Shown: positions 43,321 through 51,785 of the stretch, piece by piece
Numbering within the stretch: the stretch's first letter is position 1
How the letters are laid out: every line of letters begins with the position of its first letter
Origin: Gillisella vitis
Lineage (GTDB): Bacteria > Pseudomonadota > Alphaproteobacteria > Rhizobiales > Rhizobiaceae
Assembly: GCF_021559775.1 (NCBI RefSeq)
Contig: NZ_CP056049.1
Coordinates: 186,001-250,000 of the forward strand
Reading direction: 5' to 3'
Length of the DNA: 64,000 bases
Notes under the pieces: generated by a model
What the model was told of the DNA's origin: nothing
Databases searched by the model: none
What the model saw: the letters and a program-made list of their open reading frames with translations, nothing else
Program-made: the position numbers and the translations under genes

Positions 43321-44073
43321 ATGAAGAAGGTGACGCGCCGCCAAAGCGCCAAGGTCGCACCGAAAGCTGGTGGTGCGGCGGATACGGGCGAAAATGCCAA
43401 TGATGACGTGACTGAGCGCATTCGGATCACGCTTGCCACGGCGATTGGTGAAGGTGCGCTCAAGCCAGGCGTCAAGATCCTTGAGGATGCGATTGCCGAC
43501 CATTTCGGGGTCAGCCGGACAGTCGTGCGTGGCGCGCTCGGCGTCCTGGAGAGCGACCATCTCCTGGAGCGCAAGAAAAACCGTGGCACATTCGTCGCCG
43601 AGCCTGGCATCGAAGAGGCAAAGGCCTTGTTCGAGGCAAGGCGCAAGCTGGAGCATGTCATTCTCGAGCTCGTCATGGACCGCGCGACCGTCGAGCAGTT
43701 GGATGCCCTTGAAAAGCTGACGGATGAGGAGGAGCATATCCATCACCATGGTGACGAGAAGTCAAAGACCGTGCTATCGGGCAAATTCCATGTCGTTCTG
43801 GCTGAACTTGGCGGCAACGCAGTCATGACGGAGATGCTGTCGAAGATCGTTGCCCGCCTTTCTCTTGTCATGTCCCTCTACGAGGAGGAGCGGAAGGACG
43901 ATTGCGGCGCCGATCACCACCGCCTGATCGTCAGCGCCATAAAAGCGAAGGACCTGGCAAAGGCGCAGCAGCTAATGGATCACCACCTCGCAGATATCGA
44001 AGGCCGCGTTCGGCTCACGGAGGGACAGGGCGATCGGCATACTTTCCTGGCCGTACTGGAGAACTTTTCCTGA
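43321..44073 (+). CDS. GntR-family (FCD-type) transcriptional regulator
   Basis: A 250-residue regulator with GGAGAGGG upstream. The winged helix spans residues about 30-100 (RIRITLATAIGEGALKPGVKILEDAIADHFGVSRTVVRGALGVLE in blocks, then RGTFVAEP). An all-helical FCD ligand domain follows, with a His-rich EEHIHHHGDEKS stretch near residue 140 and the metal-type D-x3-H...H pattern around FHVVLAELGG and DHHRLI. It probably controls the upstream transport/isomerase operon, with the imported compound or a metabolite as ligand. Confidence 0.9.
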   Translation: MKKVTRRQSAKVAPKAGGAADTGENANDDVTERIRITLATAIGEGALKPGVKILEDAIADHFGVSRTVVRGALGVLESDHLLERKKNRGTFVAEPGIEEAKALFEARRKLEHVILELVMDRATVEQLDALEKLTDEEEHIHHHGDEKSKTVLSGKFHVVLAELGGNAVMTEMLSKIVARLSLVMSLYEEERKDDCGADHHRLIVSAIKAKDLAKAQQLMDHHLADIEGRVRLTEGQGDRHTFLAVLENFS

Positions 44074-44139
44074 TGAACCGCCTTGAAGGCGCAGAAGCTG
44101 AGGCATGCTAATCTCCACAGCGTTATGAGTGGTCCGTTA

Positions 44140-44400
44140 AAGTGAATGACTTGCCAACTTTTCATGGCCACCTGCAGGTCGACAACGGAATGAAAGGTCC
44201 AGCCGATGCCTTGCCAGCCAGACGCGAACCTTCGGCTGCTTATGAGGCGCGTAGCTGTCGCGAATGACGTGAACAGCCCATCGAGAATATTAAGAGCGGC
44301 ACACAAGGTCGTCGCGCCGTGGCGTTTGTCGTCATGCCTCATTGTGCTGCCACGTGGTAGACTCGGCTGCATCCGGTTAAAGGTAAGCGGCAAGTTGACC
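44140..44400 (-). pseudogene. IS630-family transposase remnant
   Basis: The minus strand carries pieces of an IS630 transposase in the right order but with deletions and a frameshift: MQPSLPRGSTMRHDDKRHGA then TTLCAALNILDG (44277-44372), then in another frame VHVIRDSYAPHKQPKVRVWL (about 44213-44273), then FHSVVDLQ (about 44180-44204) in the first frame. The missing parts include the middle of the DDE core. A 156-codon frame across this area is an accident of decay, not a gene. Confidence 0.75.
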
Positions 44401-44535
44401 GCATCTGGCGTTGGTAGTGCGGGCTTATGTATTGCGGACAGACGAGTCACAAACTGTGCGCTTCTATGTCTACGTTAATGGACCTCGACGTCATCGCCGA
44501 CATGAGCAGACTGAACGGGGATTACACTGGGCATT

Positions 44536-44600
44536 AAGAACGCACTCTTTGCGAGGCACGAAGCGGGAGCGGAGAACTGGACGACCATCGCTTCGGGACT
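44536..44600 (+). pseudogene. IS66-family transposase C-terminal remnant
   Basis: The plus strand reads KNALFARHEAGAENWTTIAS, which matches the conserved C-terminal KNALFAGxxxGAxxWAxIASLIETCKLN block of IS66 transposases, then diverges. Only this scrap remains. It lies between the IS630 remnant and nikR, so this gap is an old insertion site. Confidence 0.65.
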
Positions 44601-44658
44601 TCTCGGCCTGAAAAACTTAATGTGACAACACCGGCTCGGCCATGTCCCCATTCGATGC

Positions 44659-45057
44659 TTATGCCGGGATAATTTTCAGCTCACCATAGGTGACGGAGCG
44701 CTCTGCCATCACATGATCGGCAAAGTGGCGCACCTCCTCGGTTTTGCCGCGCAAAACGCTGATCTCAAGACAGCGGTGCTGATCCAGATGCACATGCATG
44801 CTGGCCACAGAGAGATCATGGTGATCATGAAATGTGGTTGTCAGCCGGCTGGCCAGATCTCTTGCTTCATGGTCATACACATAGCTCAAAACACCAGCAC
44901 ATTGGGCAATATGCCCCTCCTCAATTGAGGCCTGCTTCAGCCCGGCCCGCGCCAGATCGCGCAAGGCTTCGGAGCGGTTCTGATAGCCTTTTGCCTCAAT
45001 CATTCGGTCCAACTCAGTCATGAGGTCATCGTCAATGGTGATGGTAATGCGCTGCAT
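44659..45057 (-). CDS. nikR: Nickel-responsive regulator NikR
   Basis: A 132-residue ribbon-helix-helix regulator, normal NikR length. The start at 45057 gives the classical opening RITITIDDDLMTELDRMIEAKGYQNRSEALRDLARAGL as the DNA-binding domain in two blocks (residues 3-40). The ACT-like nickel domain has VYDHEARDLA near residue 60, HHDLSVASMHVHLDQHRCLEI near residues 76-96 with the nickel ligands His76, His87, His89 and Cys95-type pattern. It represses nikABCDE when nickel is plentiful. It is divergent from nikA; the shared gap has two identical operator-like repeats. Confidence 0.95.
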   Translation of the reverse strand: MQRITITIDDDLMTELDRMIEAKGYQNRSEALRDLARAGLKQASIEEGHIAQCAGVLSYVYDHEARDLASRLTTTFHDHHDLSVASMHVHLDQHRCLEISVLRGKTEEVRHFADHVMAERSVTYGELKIIPA

Positions 45058-45082
45058 GATTGTTCCCGACGTTGATGCTGAT

Positions 45083-45164
45083 GTATGATGTATCATCTTT
45101 TTTATCCGCTTCCAGCCTATGCCCTGATAGACGGTTGACCTGATAACGGCAGTATGATGTATCA
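45083..45164. promoter_or_regulatory. nikR: Two GTATGATGTATCA repeats, candidate NikR operator
   Basis: The 13-base sequence GTATGATGTATCA occurs exactly at 45083-45095 and 45152-45164, in the same orientation, in the nikR-nikA gap. Each contains a 10-bp TGATGTATCA inverted repeat and begins with GTATGA, the half-site known for E. coli NikR. The 69-base spacing would allow one site per divergent promoter. Confidence 0.6.
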
Positions 45165-45205
45165 GAAAAAACATCTTACTTTGTGATCGCTCCGCAGGAC
45201 ATTCC

Positions 45206-46786
45206 ATGATCAAAACTTGCTTTCGCCATGCGGCACTGGCGCTGACGCTTGCCTTTTGCAGCCCTCTTACCAATGCGCAGGCTGGCGAGACACTGAATTT
45301 TTCATGGCCCATGAATGTCGGGCCGCTCAATCCCCATCTCTATTCACCCAATCAGATGTTTGCGCAAAACATGGTGTATGAGCCGCTGGTACGTTATCAG
45401 GCCGATGGCACCGTCGAGCCATGGCTGGCGCAATCGTGGGAGATTTCGAACGAGGGACGGACCTATACGTTTCAATTGCGCCAAGGTGTGCGCTTTTCAA
45501 ACGGCGAACCCTTTGATGCAGTAGCGGTAAAAGCCAATATTGATGCAGTGCTGGCCAATCGTTCCCGCCATGCATGGCTGGAATTGGCCAATGAAATCGA
45601 AAGCGCTGATGTCGTTGACTCTTCGCATGTGCGCATCACACTGAAACATGCCTATTACCCTTTGCTTCAGGAATTGTCCCTGCCCCGGCCCTTTCGGTTT
45701 ATCGCCCCTTCGCAGTTCAAGCAGGGTGGCACAAAGGATGGCATTGCCCAGCCGATTGGCACTGGCCCGTGGGTTTTGCAAGAAACCCGCTTGGGCGAGA
45801 AAGACGTGTTTGTTCGCAACGACCGCTATTGGGGTGGCAAGCCTGCCTTCGACAGCGTGACCGTCAAGATAATTCCTGATCCCAACAGCCGCGCCATTGC
45901 GTTTGAGACCGGCGATATTGATCTGATCTATGGGGCCGATGGGCCGATCTCTCCCGATACGTTTGAGCGTTTCCGCAAAATGGGAACCTATACAACAGAG
46001 CTTTCGCAGCCTTTGGAAACCTTGGTGCTTGCCATCAATACGAACCTTGGTGCCACAAAGGAACTTGCTGTTCGCAAGGCCATCAACCATGCAGTGGACA
46101 AGGACAAAATGATTGCCACCGTGCTCTATGGCACCCAGCAACGCGCTGACACTCTTTTTGCCCCCAATGTTCCCTATGCCAATATTGGCCTCAAACCCTA
46201 TCAGTTTGATCGATCCGTTGCGGAAAAACTGCTGGAGGGTGCTGGCTGGAAGCGCCTTGAGCCGAAAGGCATTCGGCAGAAGGATGGCAAGCCGCTGTCC
46301 ATCGAATTATGTTTTATCGGCACAGACGCCATCAGCAAATCCATGGCCGAGATTGTGCAGGCCGATCTTGGCAAGATCGGAATTCAGGTTATCCTGACCG
46401 GAGAGGAAGAAAGCAGCGTTTTGTCGCGCCAGCGCGATGGCCGCTTTGGCATGATTTTCAACCGCACCTGGGGGCCTCCTTATGATCCTCACGCCTTTGT
46501 CAGCTCCATGCGCATTCCCTCCCATGCCGATTATCAGGCGCAGCTTGGCCTGCCGGACAAGGCGAAGATTGATCAGGAAATCGGCGACGTGCTGATCTCT
46601 ACGGATGAACACATCCGGCAGGATCTGTATCGGGATATTCTGACCCGATTGCATGATGAAGCCGTCTATCTGCCGCTCACCTATGTCACCGCCATTGCCG
46701 TTGCCAAAAAGGAGCTTGGCCCCATTCCCTTTGGGGCGATGTCGAGCGAAATTCCGTTTGATCAGATCAAGCAAAAGACGAACTGA
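45206..46786 (+). CDS. nikA: Nickel ABC importer, periplasmic binding protein NikA
   Basis: A 526-residue family-5 binding protein. Signal peptide of about 26 residues (ALALTLAFCSPLTNAQA). The mature start ETLNFSWPMNVGPLNPHLYSPNQMFAQNMVYEPLV matches NikA. The late HAFVSSMRIPSHADYQAQLGLPDKAKID stretch near residue 430 is also NikA-like. It captures nickel, usually as a chelate, in the periplasm and delivers it to NikBC. It opens a five-gene operon divergent from nikR. Confidence 0.93.
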   Translation: MIKTCFRHAALALTLAFCSPLTNAQAGETLNFSWPMNVGPLNPHLYSPNQMFAQNMVYEPLVRYQADGTVEPWLAQSWEISNEGRTYTFQLRQGVRFSNGEPFDAVAVKANIDAVLANRSRHAWLELANEIESADVVDSSHVRITLKHAYYPLLQELSLPRPFRFIAPSQFKQGGTKDGIAQPIGTGPWVLQETRLGEKDVFVRNDRYWGGKPAFDSVTVKIIPDPNSRAIAFETGDIDLIYGADGPISPDTFERFRKMGTYTTELSQPLETLVLAINTNLGATKELAVRKAINHAVDKDKMIATVLYGTQQRADTLFAPNVPYANIGLKPYQFDRSVAEKLLEGAGWKRLEPKGIRQKDGKPLSIELCFIGTDAISKSMAEIVQADLGKIGIQVILTGEEESSVLSRQRDGRFGMIFNRTWGPPYDPHAFVSSMRIPSHADYQAQLGLPDKAKIDQEIGDVLISTDEHIRQDLYRDILTRLHDEAVYLPLTYVTAIAVAKKELGPIPFGAMSSEIPFDQIKQKTN

Positions 46787-46789
46787 TCC

Positions 46790-47734
46790 ATGGGCGCGTT
46801 TATCCTGCGGCGCATTTTGCTGCTGATCCCAATGCTGCTTGGCGCATCACTGGTGATATTTCTCATGCTGCGGCTTGGGCCAAGCGATCCGGCCATGGAT
46901 TATTTACGCCTGTCCAAAGTGCCGCCAACGCCTTTGGCGCTGGCAGATGCCCGGCAGATGCTTGGCCTCGACCGCCCGATTGCCACCCAATATATCGATT
47001 GGCTGGGCCATGCCTTCCGGTTGGATTTTGGCGTCTCCTATGCCACCCAAAGGCCGGTTTTGCCGGACTTGCTCTACTATCTTCCGGCAACGCTGCAACT
47101 GGCCGGGCTGGCGCTGATCCTGACCTTTGCCATTTCCATCCCGATGGGTGTCTGGGCATCGCGCCACCGCAACAAGCTGCCCGATCATATCGTGCGGCTT
47201 GTGTCATTCCTTGGCGTGTCCATGCCCAATTTCTGGCTGGGCTTTTTGCTGGTGCTGGTGTTTTCCGTGCAGCTCGGCTGGCTTCCCGCCATGGGTCGCG
47301 GCGGCTTTGCCCATATGATCATGCCGGCCATTGCCATTGCCTTCATGTCGCTGTCCATCAATGCGCGGCTGTTGCGCGCCAGCATGCTGGAGGCTGCGGG
47401 GCAGCGCCATGTGCTCTATGCCCGGCTGCGTGGCCTCTCCAGACAGCGGGTTGAGCGGGGCCATATCCTCAGAAACGCGCTTTTGCCGATCATCACCGCC
47501 ACGGGCATGCATATCGGCGAACTGCTTGGCGGCACGCTGGTGATTGAGAGTATTTTCGGCTGGCCCGGTGTTGGCCGCTATGCCGTTTCTGCCATCCTGA
47601 ACCGGGACTATCCCGTCATTCAGTGTTTTACCTTGTTGATGGTGGGCATTTTCGTAACCTGTAATCTTCTCGTCGATATTGCCTATGCATGGGCAGATCC
47701 ACGGATCAGGCTGTCAGCGGGGCATGTCGAATGA
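46790..47734 (+). CDS. nikB: Nickel ABC importer permease NikB
   Basis: A 314-residue permease 3 bases after nikA. Start ILRRILLLIPMLLGASLVIFLMLRLGPSDPA and the block LLRASMLEAAGQRHVLYARLRGLSRQRV (docking loop) near residue 195 are typical for DppB/NikB. About six membrane helices. It ends in an ATGA overlap with nikC. Confidence 0.93.
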   Translation: MGAFILRRILLLIPMLLGASLVIFLMLRLGPSDPAMDYLRLSKVPPTPLALADARQMLGLDRPIATQYIDWLGHAFRLDFGVSYATQRPVLPDLLYYLPATLQLAGLALILTFAISIPMGVWASRHRNKLPDHIVRLVSFLGVSMPNFWLGFLLVLVFSVQLGWLPAMGRGGFAHMIMPAIAIAFMSLSINARLLRASMLEAAGQRHVLYARLRGLSRQRVERGHILRNALLPIITATGMHIGELLGGTLVIESIFGWPGVGRYAVSAILNRDYPVIQCFTLLMVGIFVTCNLLVDIAYAWADPRIRLSAGHVE

Positions 47735-48606
47735 ACCAGACGTCAGCATTGCCCTCACCCACGCGCCCGGCTGGCTTTTGGCGCTCCTCATCGCTCGGCG
47801 TCAAAGCCTGTGGTGTCATCGTTCTGCTGCTGGTAGTGGCCACGATTGCGGGGCCATGGATTTCGCCGCATGATCCGAATTTTGTCGAATTATCGCAGCG
47901 GCTTCAGCCGCCAGACCTGAGCCACTGGCTTGGAACTGACCATCTGGGCCGCGATATTTTCTCGCGTCTGGTTGCCGGTGCCCGCGTCTCGCTGGGTTCT
48001 GTCGCCATTGCGCTTGGCCTGATCATGGTCACCGGCATTGTCCTTGGCGGAACCGCAGGCGTTATCGGCGGGCGCACCGATCAGCTGATCATGCGCATTG
48101 CCGATGTGTTTTTGACCTTTCCAACACTGGTGCTGGCGCTGTTTATGGTTGGAATGCTGGGCACGGGTCTTACCAATGTCATCCTCGCCATCGCTCTCTC
48201 CCACTGGGCCTGGTATGCCCGTATTGTGCGCGGAATTGTGCTGTCCCTGCGCCATCGGGAGTTTCTGCTGGCGGCGCGCATGAGCGGTGCGGGGCCAATC
48301 AGAACCTTTGTGGATCACCTGCTTCCTGCAACCCTGTCTCAGCTGGTGGTGCTGGCCACATTGGATATCGGCCATATTATGCTGCATGTCTCTGGCCTGT
48401 CTTTTCTGGGATTGGGCGTGACCGCGCCCACGGCGGAATGGGGCGTGATGATCAACGATGCCCGCCAATATGTCTGGACAGCGCCGTCGCTGATCCTGTG
48501 GCCGGGCTTAACCCTGTTTATCAGCGTCATGGCCTTCAACATTCTGGGCGATGCCCTGCGCGACAGGCTCGATCCCCATTTGCGTATGGAGCATGGTCAC
48601 CAATGA
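47731..48606 (+). CDS. nikC: Nickel ABC importer permease NikC
   Basis: A 291-residue permease starting at the ATG of the overlap with nikB. It has LGTDHLGRDIFSRLVAGARVSLGSVAIAL near residue 70, a DppC/NikC hallmark, and the docking loop EFLLAARMSGAGPIRTFVDHLLPAT near residue 180. It pairs with NikB to form the channel and overlaps nikD by 4 bases. Confidence 0.93.
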   Translation: MNQTSALPSPTRPAGFWRSSSLGVKACGVIVLLLVVATIAGPWISPHDPNFVELSQRLQPPDLSHWLGTDHLGRDIFSRLVAGARVSLGSVAIALGLIMVTGIVLGGTAGVIGGRTDQLIMRIADVFLTFPTLVLALFMVGMLGTGLTNVILAIALSHWAWYARIVRGIVLSLRHREFLLAARMSGAGPIRTFVDHLLPATLSQLVVLATLDIGHIMLHVSGLSFLGLGVTAPTAEWGVMINDARQYVWTAPSLILWPGLTLFISVMAFNILGDALRDRLDPHLRMEHGHQ

Positions 48607-49391
48607 TCCAGACCCTCTCCATCCAGAACCTGACGGTTTACCCATCACATTCCAATAGCCATCCCGCTCTTGTCGATCATCTCTCGCTTGAGCTCAAACG
48701 TGGCCGCATTCTTGCGCTGGTTGGTGCCAGTGGTTCGGGAAAATCCCTGACCTGTTCAGCAAGCCTTGGCGTGGCACCTGCGGGTGTCACGGTTACCAAT
48801 GGCACTCTGGCGCTGGATGGTCAGCCCGCCTTGCCTGCGGAATTGCGTGGCAAGACGGTGGCCACCATTTTGCAAAACCCGCGCAGCGCCTTTAATCCGG
48901 TGCGAACCATGCGCCATCATGTGATTGAAACACTGAAGGCCACGGGTCGGTTGCCACCAAATCATGACCTGCAACAGGCTTTGGCCTTTATGCACGACGT
49001 CGGGCTTGAAGAGCCGCAGCGCATTCTGGAGATGCATGCTTTTGAGATGAGCGGCGGCATGTTGCAACGGATGATGATTGCCCTTGCTCTCATGTCCGGC
49101 GCGCCCTTTCTGTTTGCCGATGAGCCAACCACGGACCTTGACCTGATTGTGCAGATGCAGGTGCTGGATTTGATTGAGCGCGTAGCCAGACAACAGGGCT
49201 TGGGCGTCTTGCTCGTCACCCATGATATGGGCGTGGTGGCGCGCTTGGCGGATGATGTGGCGGTGATTGATCATGGCAAGCTGGTTGAGACGGGCAGCGT
49301 CATGGACATTTTCCATGCGCCCAAACATCCGGTAACACGCATGTTGGTGCAGGCGCACCTCTCCCTCTACGGTCTGGAGCTGGCGCAATGA
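48603..49391 (+). CDS. nikD: Nickel ABC importer ATP-binding protein NikD
   Basis: A 262-residue ATPase. Walker A GASGSGKSLTCSASLG near residue 36, Q-loop ILQNPRSAFNP, signature FEMSGGMLQRMMIALALM near 150, Walker B FLFADEPTTDLDL, switch VTHDMGVVARLADDV. Shorter than Dpp/Opp ATPases because it lacks the C-terminal iron-sulfur-type extension, as usual for NikD. Overlaps nikE by 4 bases. Confidence 0.92.
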   Translation: MIQTLSIQNLTVYPSHSNSHPALVDHLSLELKRGRILALVGASGSGKSLTCSASLGVAPAGVTVTNGTLALDGQPALPAELRGKTVATILQNPRSAFNPVRTMRHHVIETLKATGRLPPNHDLQQALAFMHDVGLEEPQRILEMHAFEMSGGMLQRMMIALALMSGAPFLFADEPTTDLDLIVQMQVLDLIERVARQQGLGVLLVTHDMGVVARLADDVAVIDHGKLVETGSVMDIFHAPKHPVTRMLVQAHLSLYGLELAQ

Positions 49392-50179
49392 TACTGCTGC
49401 AAGCAAAACATCTGAGCAAACATTATCAGCACTACTCGCTGCTTGGCGCAAGTCCGGCCCGAACGGTTGTGGAGGATGTCTCGCTTTCCATTGCCAACAG
49501 CGAAACCGTGGCCCTTCTTGGCCGCAGCGGCTGTGGCAAGAGCACGCTGGCCAGATTATTGGCGGGTCTGGAACAGCCAGACAAGGGGGAGATCTGTTTC
49601 AACGGCACAGCCCTTGGCAAGCTTGGAAAAGCGGAGAAAGCCGCCTTTCGACGCAGTGTTCAAATGGTGTTTCAAGATTCCCCCAGTGCCGTTAACCCCC
49701 GCTTTGACATTCGCGCCATTATCGATGAGCCTCTGCGCCACCTCAGCAACCTCAATGAGGCCGACCGCGAGCACCGCCTGCGCGAGGTGCTGCACATGGT
49801 GGAGCTTCCCCTTGCCATTGCCTCGAAATTGCCGGGACAGGTCAGCGGCGGCCAACTTCAACGTGTCTGCATTGCCCGCGCGCTCGCTTGCTCTCCCAAA
49901 TTGATCATTCTGGACGAGGCCGTGTCCAACCTCGATCTTCATCTCCAGACCTCGGCCCTGTCTCTGTTAAAAGACTTGCAGGACAAAACCGGGATTGCCT
50001 ATCTGTTTGTCACCCATGATCTGCGCTTGGTCGAGCGGTTTGCATCACGGGTGCTGATCATGGATGCAGGCCGCATTGTCGAGGAAACCGCAACCGGGGC
50101 GCTGGCCCATGTCAGCCACCCGGCCTCCCTGTTGCTGAAATCGGCCATTCTGCCCGCCTATCCGCGCCGGGCAGCATGA
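49388..50179 (+). CDS. nikE: Nickel ABC importer ATP-binding protein NikE
   Basis: A 263-residue ATPase partner of NikD. Walker A GRSGCGKSTLARLLAG near residue 39, Q-loop MVFQDSPSAVNPRFDI, signature QVSGGQLQRVCIARAL near 150, Walker B LIILDEAVSNLDL, switch VTHDLRLVERFA. Last gene of the nickel operon; a hairpin begins at its stop codon. Confidence 0.92.
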   Translation: MILLQAKHLSKHYQHYSLLGASPARTVVEDVSLSIANSETVALLGRSGCGKSTLARLLAGLEQPDKGEICFNGTALGKLGKAEKAAFRRSVQMVFQDSPSAVNPRFDIRAIIDEPLRHLSNLNEADREHRLREVLHMVELPLAIASKLPGQVSGGQLQRVCIARALACSPKLIILDEAVSNLDLHLQTSALSLLKDLQDKTGIAYLFVTHDLRLVERFASRVLIMDAGRIVEETATGALAHVSHPASLLLKSAILPAYPRRAA

Positions 50180-50203
50180 TTGACACGGACATCCGCGTGT
50201 CAA
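50180..50203 (+). terminator. Hairpin after nikE
   Basis: TTGACACG pairs with CGTGTCAA over an 8-base loop that can pair further (CGG with CCG). It starts at the base after the nikE stop. The downstream tail AAACGTTTC is only weakly T-rich, so termination may be partly Rho-dependent. Confidence 0.5.
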
Positions 50204-50354
50204 AACGTTTCGAACTACGCAGACAAACCGGGTACGCTTTTTCCATCAAAAAATAACATCAAAACAACCTATAGAAATCCTGACGCGGCACAAAATGCCG
50301 CATTGCGAACGTTTGGAAGAACGCCTAATCGTATTCTGAAGGGGATCAATCTGT

Positions 50355-50750
50355 ATGGCGGCAACCGTGTCAGACATGGCGAAAATGGTGCGCATCATAT
50401 GCGCCATTGCCCTGTTGTGCGTCGGATTTGCCCATAAGATACCCGTCATCGAATCGGCAATTCCGCTTTCAGAAGTTGCATCATATACCCTGCCCGACGG
50501 GACCCTCCCGGTTCTTTGCCTACCAAGCCAGCATGACGACGGAAAGCATCCTAGCCATGATCTCGGCACAGGTTGCGAAGCCTGCCGGATAACGGCGTCC
50601 ATTGTCTTGCCGACCCCTGCCGATTCAATTGGCCAAGCAATCGTCGTTGCAACAGAAATTCATATTCCGATCCGTCGTGAAGCCTTTTACCGTCAGCTGT
50701 TTCCTCCCAACGCAAGCCCACGTGGCCCCCCGACCGGCACCATTGCCTGA
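50355..50750 (+). CDS. DUF2946-like small exported protein
   Basis: A 131-residue protein with a hydrophobic N-terminus (VRIICAIALLCVGFAHKIP, residues about 12-30) that should export or anchor it. It then has a His/Cys-rich stretch LPSQHDDGKHPSHDLGTGCEACRI near residues 56-80, with the C-x2-C pair typical of DUF2946 proteins found beside metal uptake genes. The C-terminal third looks disordered. The exact start may be one of three nearby ATG codons (50355, 50376, 50385). Function is unknown; metal handling in the periplasm is likely by context. Confidence 0.65.
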   Translation: MAATVSDMAKMVRIICAIALLCVGFAHKIPVIESAIPLSEVASYTLPDGTLPVLCLPSQHDDGKHPSHDLGTGCEACRITASIVLPTPADSIGQAIVVATEIHIPIRREAFYRQLFPPNASPRGPPTGTIA

Positions 50751-50846
50751 AACCACTGCTGCATTTCACAGCAGCCCTTCAGTCAGCGCCGGTTGAGCGT
50801 TCCAAACTCTGGGACGTGACGACCGGTGCAGCGCCGGACACACGTC

Positions 50847-51563
50847 ATGTTCAACAGGACAGCATTGGGTGAAGTATCGCCCGTATTCCCAATCGATTTT
50901 CTGATATCCGCCGAAATCGGCAGTAAATCTCAGATGGGCAAGCTCGTTGCGCCGCGCACCAGAGTTTTCCTGCATGATTTCCCAAGATCGAGCGAATTTC
51001 TACTCCAGGACGGGTGCATCGCACTCTATCAATCTCTGCACGACGGTCGCAGACAAATACTTGACATCCTTGGGCCGGGCTCCTTTCTCGGACTATCGAT
51101 TGGCAGCTCTGTCAATTGCTGTGCCGAAACCTTGGCGTTTACGCAGATTCAACCGGTTGCGCAGCTCACCGATCACGCTCTCGGCAGTGCGCTCAAACAT
51201 ATGCTGCGCCGGTCGCAAGAATTAGTGACCTTGGTCGGCCGAAAAACGGCCCAGGAAAAAGTTGCGTTTGCCCTCCTCGATCTCGCTGAGAGGTTTGCCC
51301 GGACGTCGAAGGCTTCGCAGCTGCGGAAAACGACATTCAGGCTTTTCCTGACCAGAGCCGATCTTGCCGATTGGTTAGGACTGACCCTTGAGACCGTCAG
51401 TCGTTGCCTCAACAGCTTCAAGCGCAGCGGTATACTCACCTTCAACCATCCCGAAATCATCACCATAGCCGACGAGAACGCCTTGCGATGCCTCGCCTCA
51501 GGCCAGCCTTCGCTTGCCGGGCAGAAATCCGCAAAGGGCGATGTCTCTCTTCAACCGTCATAG
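50847..51563 (+). CDS. Crp/Fnr-family transcriptional regulator
   Basis: A 238-residue regulator counted from the ATG at 50847 (an in-frame ATG at 50826 is possible). Residues about 20-120 form a cyclic-nucleotide-binding-like beta roll (EFLLQDGCIALYQSLHDGRRQILDILGPGSFLGLS). The C-terminal helix-turn-helix is LTRADLADWLGLTLETVSRCLNSFKRSGIL near residues 175-205. The N-terminal Cys cluster of oxygen-sensing FNR is missing, and the recognition helix ETVSRCLNSF differs only slightly from FNR. It resembles FixK/FnrN relatives and probably controls the adjacent ABC operon. Confidence 0.88.
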   Translation: MFNRTALGEVSPVFPIDFLISAEIGSKSQMGKLVAPRTRVFLHDFPRSSEFLLQDGCIALYQSLHDGRRQILDILGPGSFLGLSIGSSVNCCAETLAFTQIQPVAQLTDHALGSALKHMLRRSQELVTLVGRKTAQEKVAFALLDLAERFARTSKASQLRKTTFRLFLTRADLADWLGLTLETVSRCLNSFKRSGILTFNHPEIITIADENALRCLASGQPSLAGQKSAKGDVSLQPS

Positions 51564-51634
51564 CACTGGGGGACGGTTATCATGCTCGTCGTCTTGCTTC
51601 TTTTTTCGCTGACCGGCGCCGTGCTGCTGCTGCT

Positions 51635-51661
51635 GATGGTGATGGTGATGGTGATGGTGAT
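51635..51661 (+). repeat. GATGGT hexamer repeat before the FecB-like gene
   Basis: GATGGT occurs four times in tandem, followed by GAT, right after a CTG run. Read on the minus strand it is a run of eight His codons. On the mRNA the four GG pairs could form a weak two-layer G-quadruplex. It lies about 125 bases before the binding-protein start. Confidence 0.55.
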
Positions 51662-51785
51662 CGCATTCGACCATCTCATCATCAGGCGCGTCAAGCCGCT
51701 TAAGCTCGCGCTGAACCGCCAGCCTTTCACCATTGTGGCTGGCGCAGGATCGCCCACCCGTCAAGATTTAACGCAAGGAAACATA

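Noticed and set aside
43980..44450. 156-codon minus-strand frame
   Set aside because: It strings together decayed IS630 pieces and the antisense of the gntR end; treated as a pseudogene.
50180..50203. TTGAC...GTCAA as an FNR/FixK box
   Set aside because: The spacing is far larger than the 4 bases of an FNR box; it is better explained as a hairpin after nikE.
51582..51785. Upstream in-frame extension of the FecB-like gene
   Set aside because: It would place 68 residues before a clear signal peptide; the ATG at 51786 has its own ribosome site.
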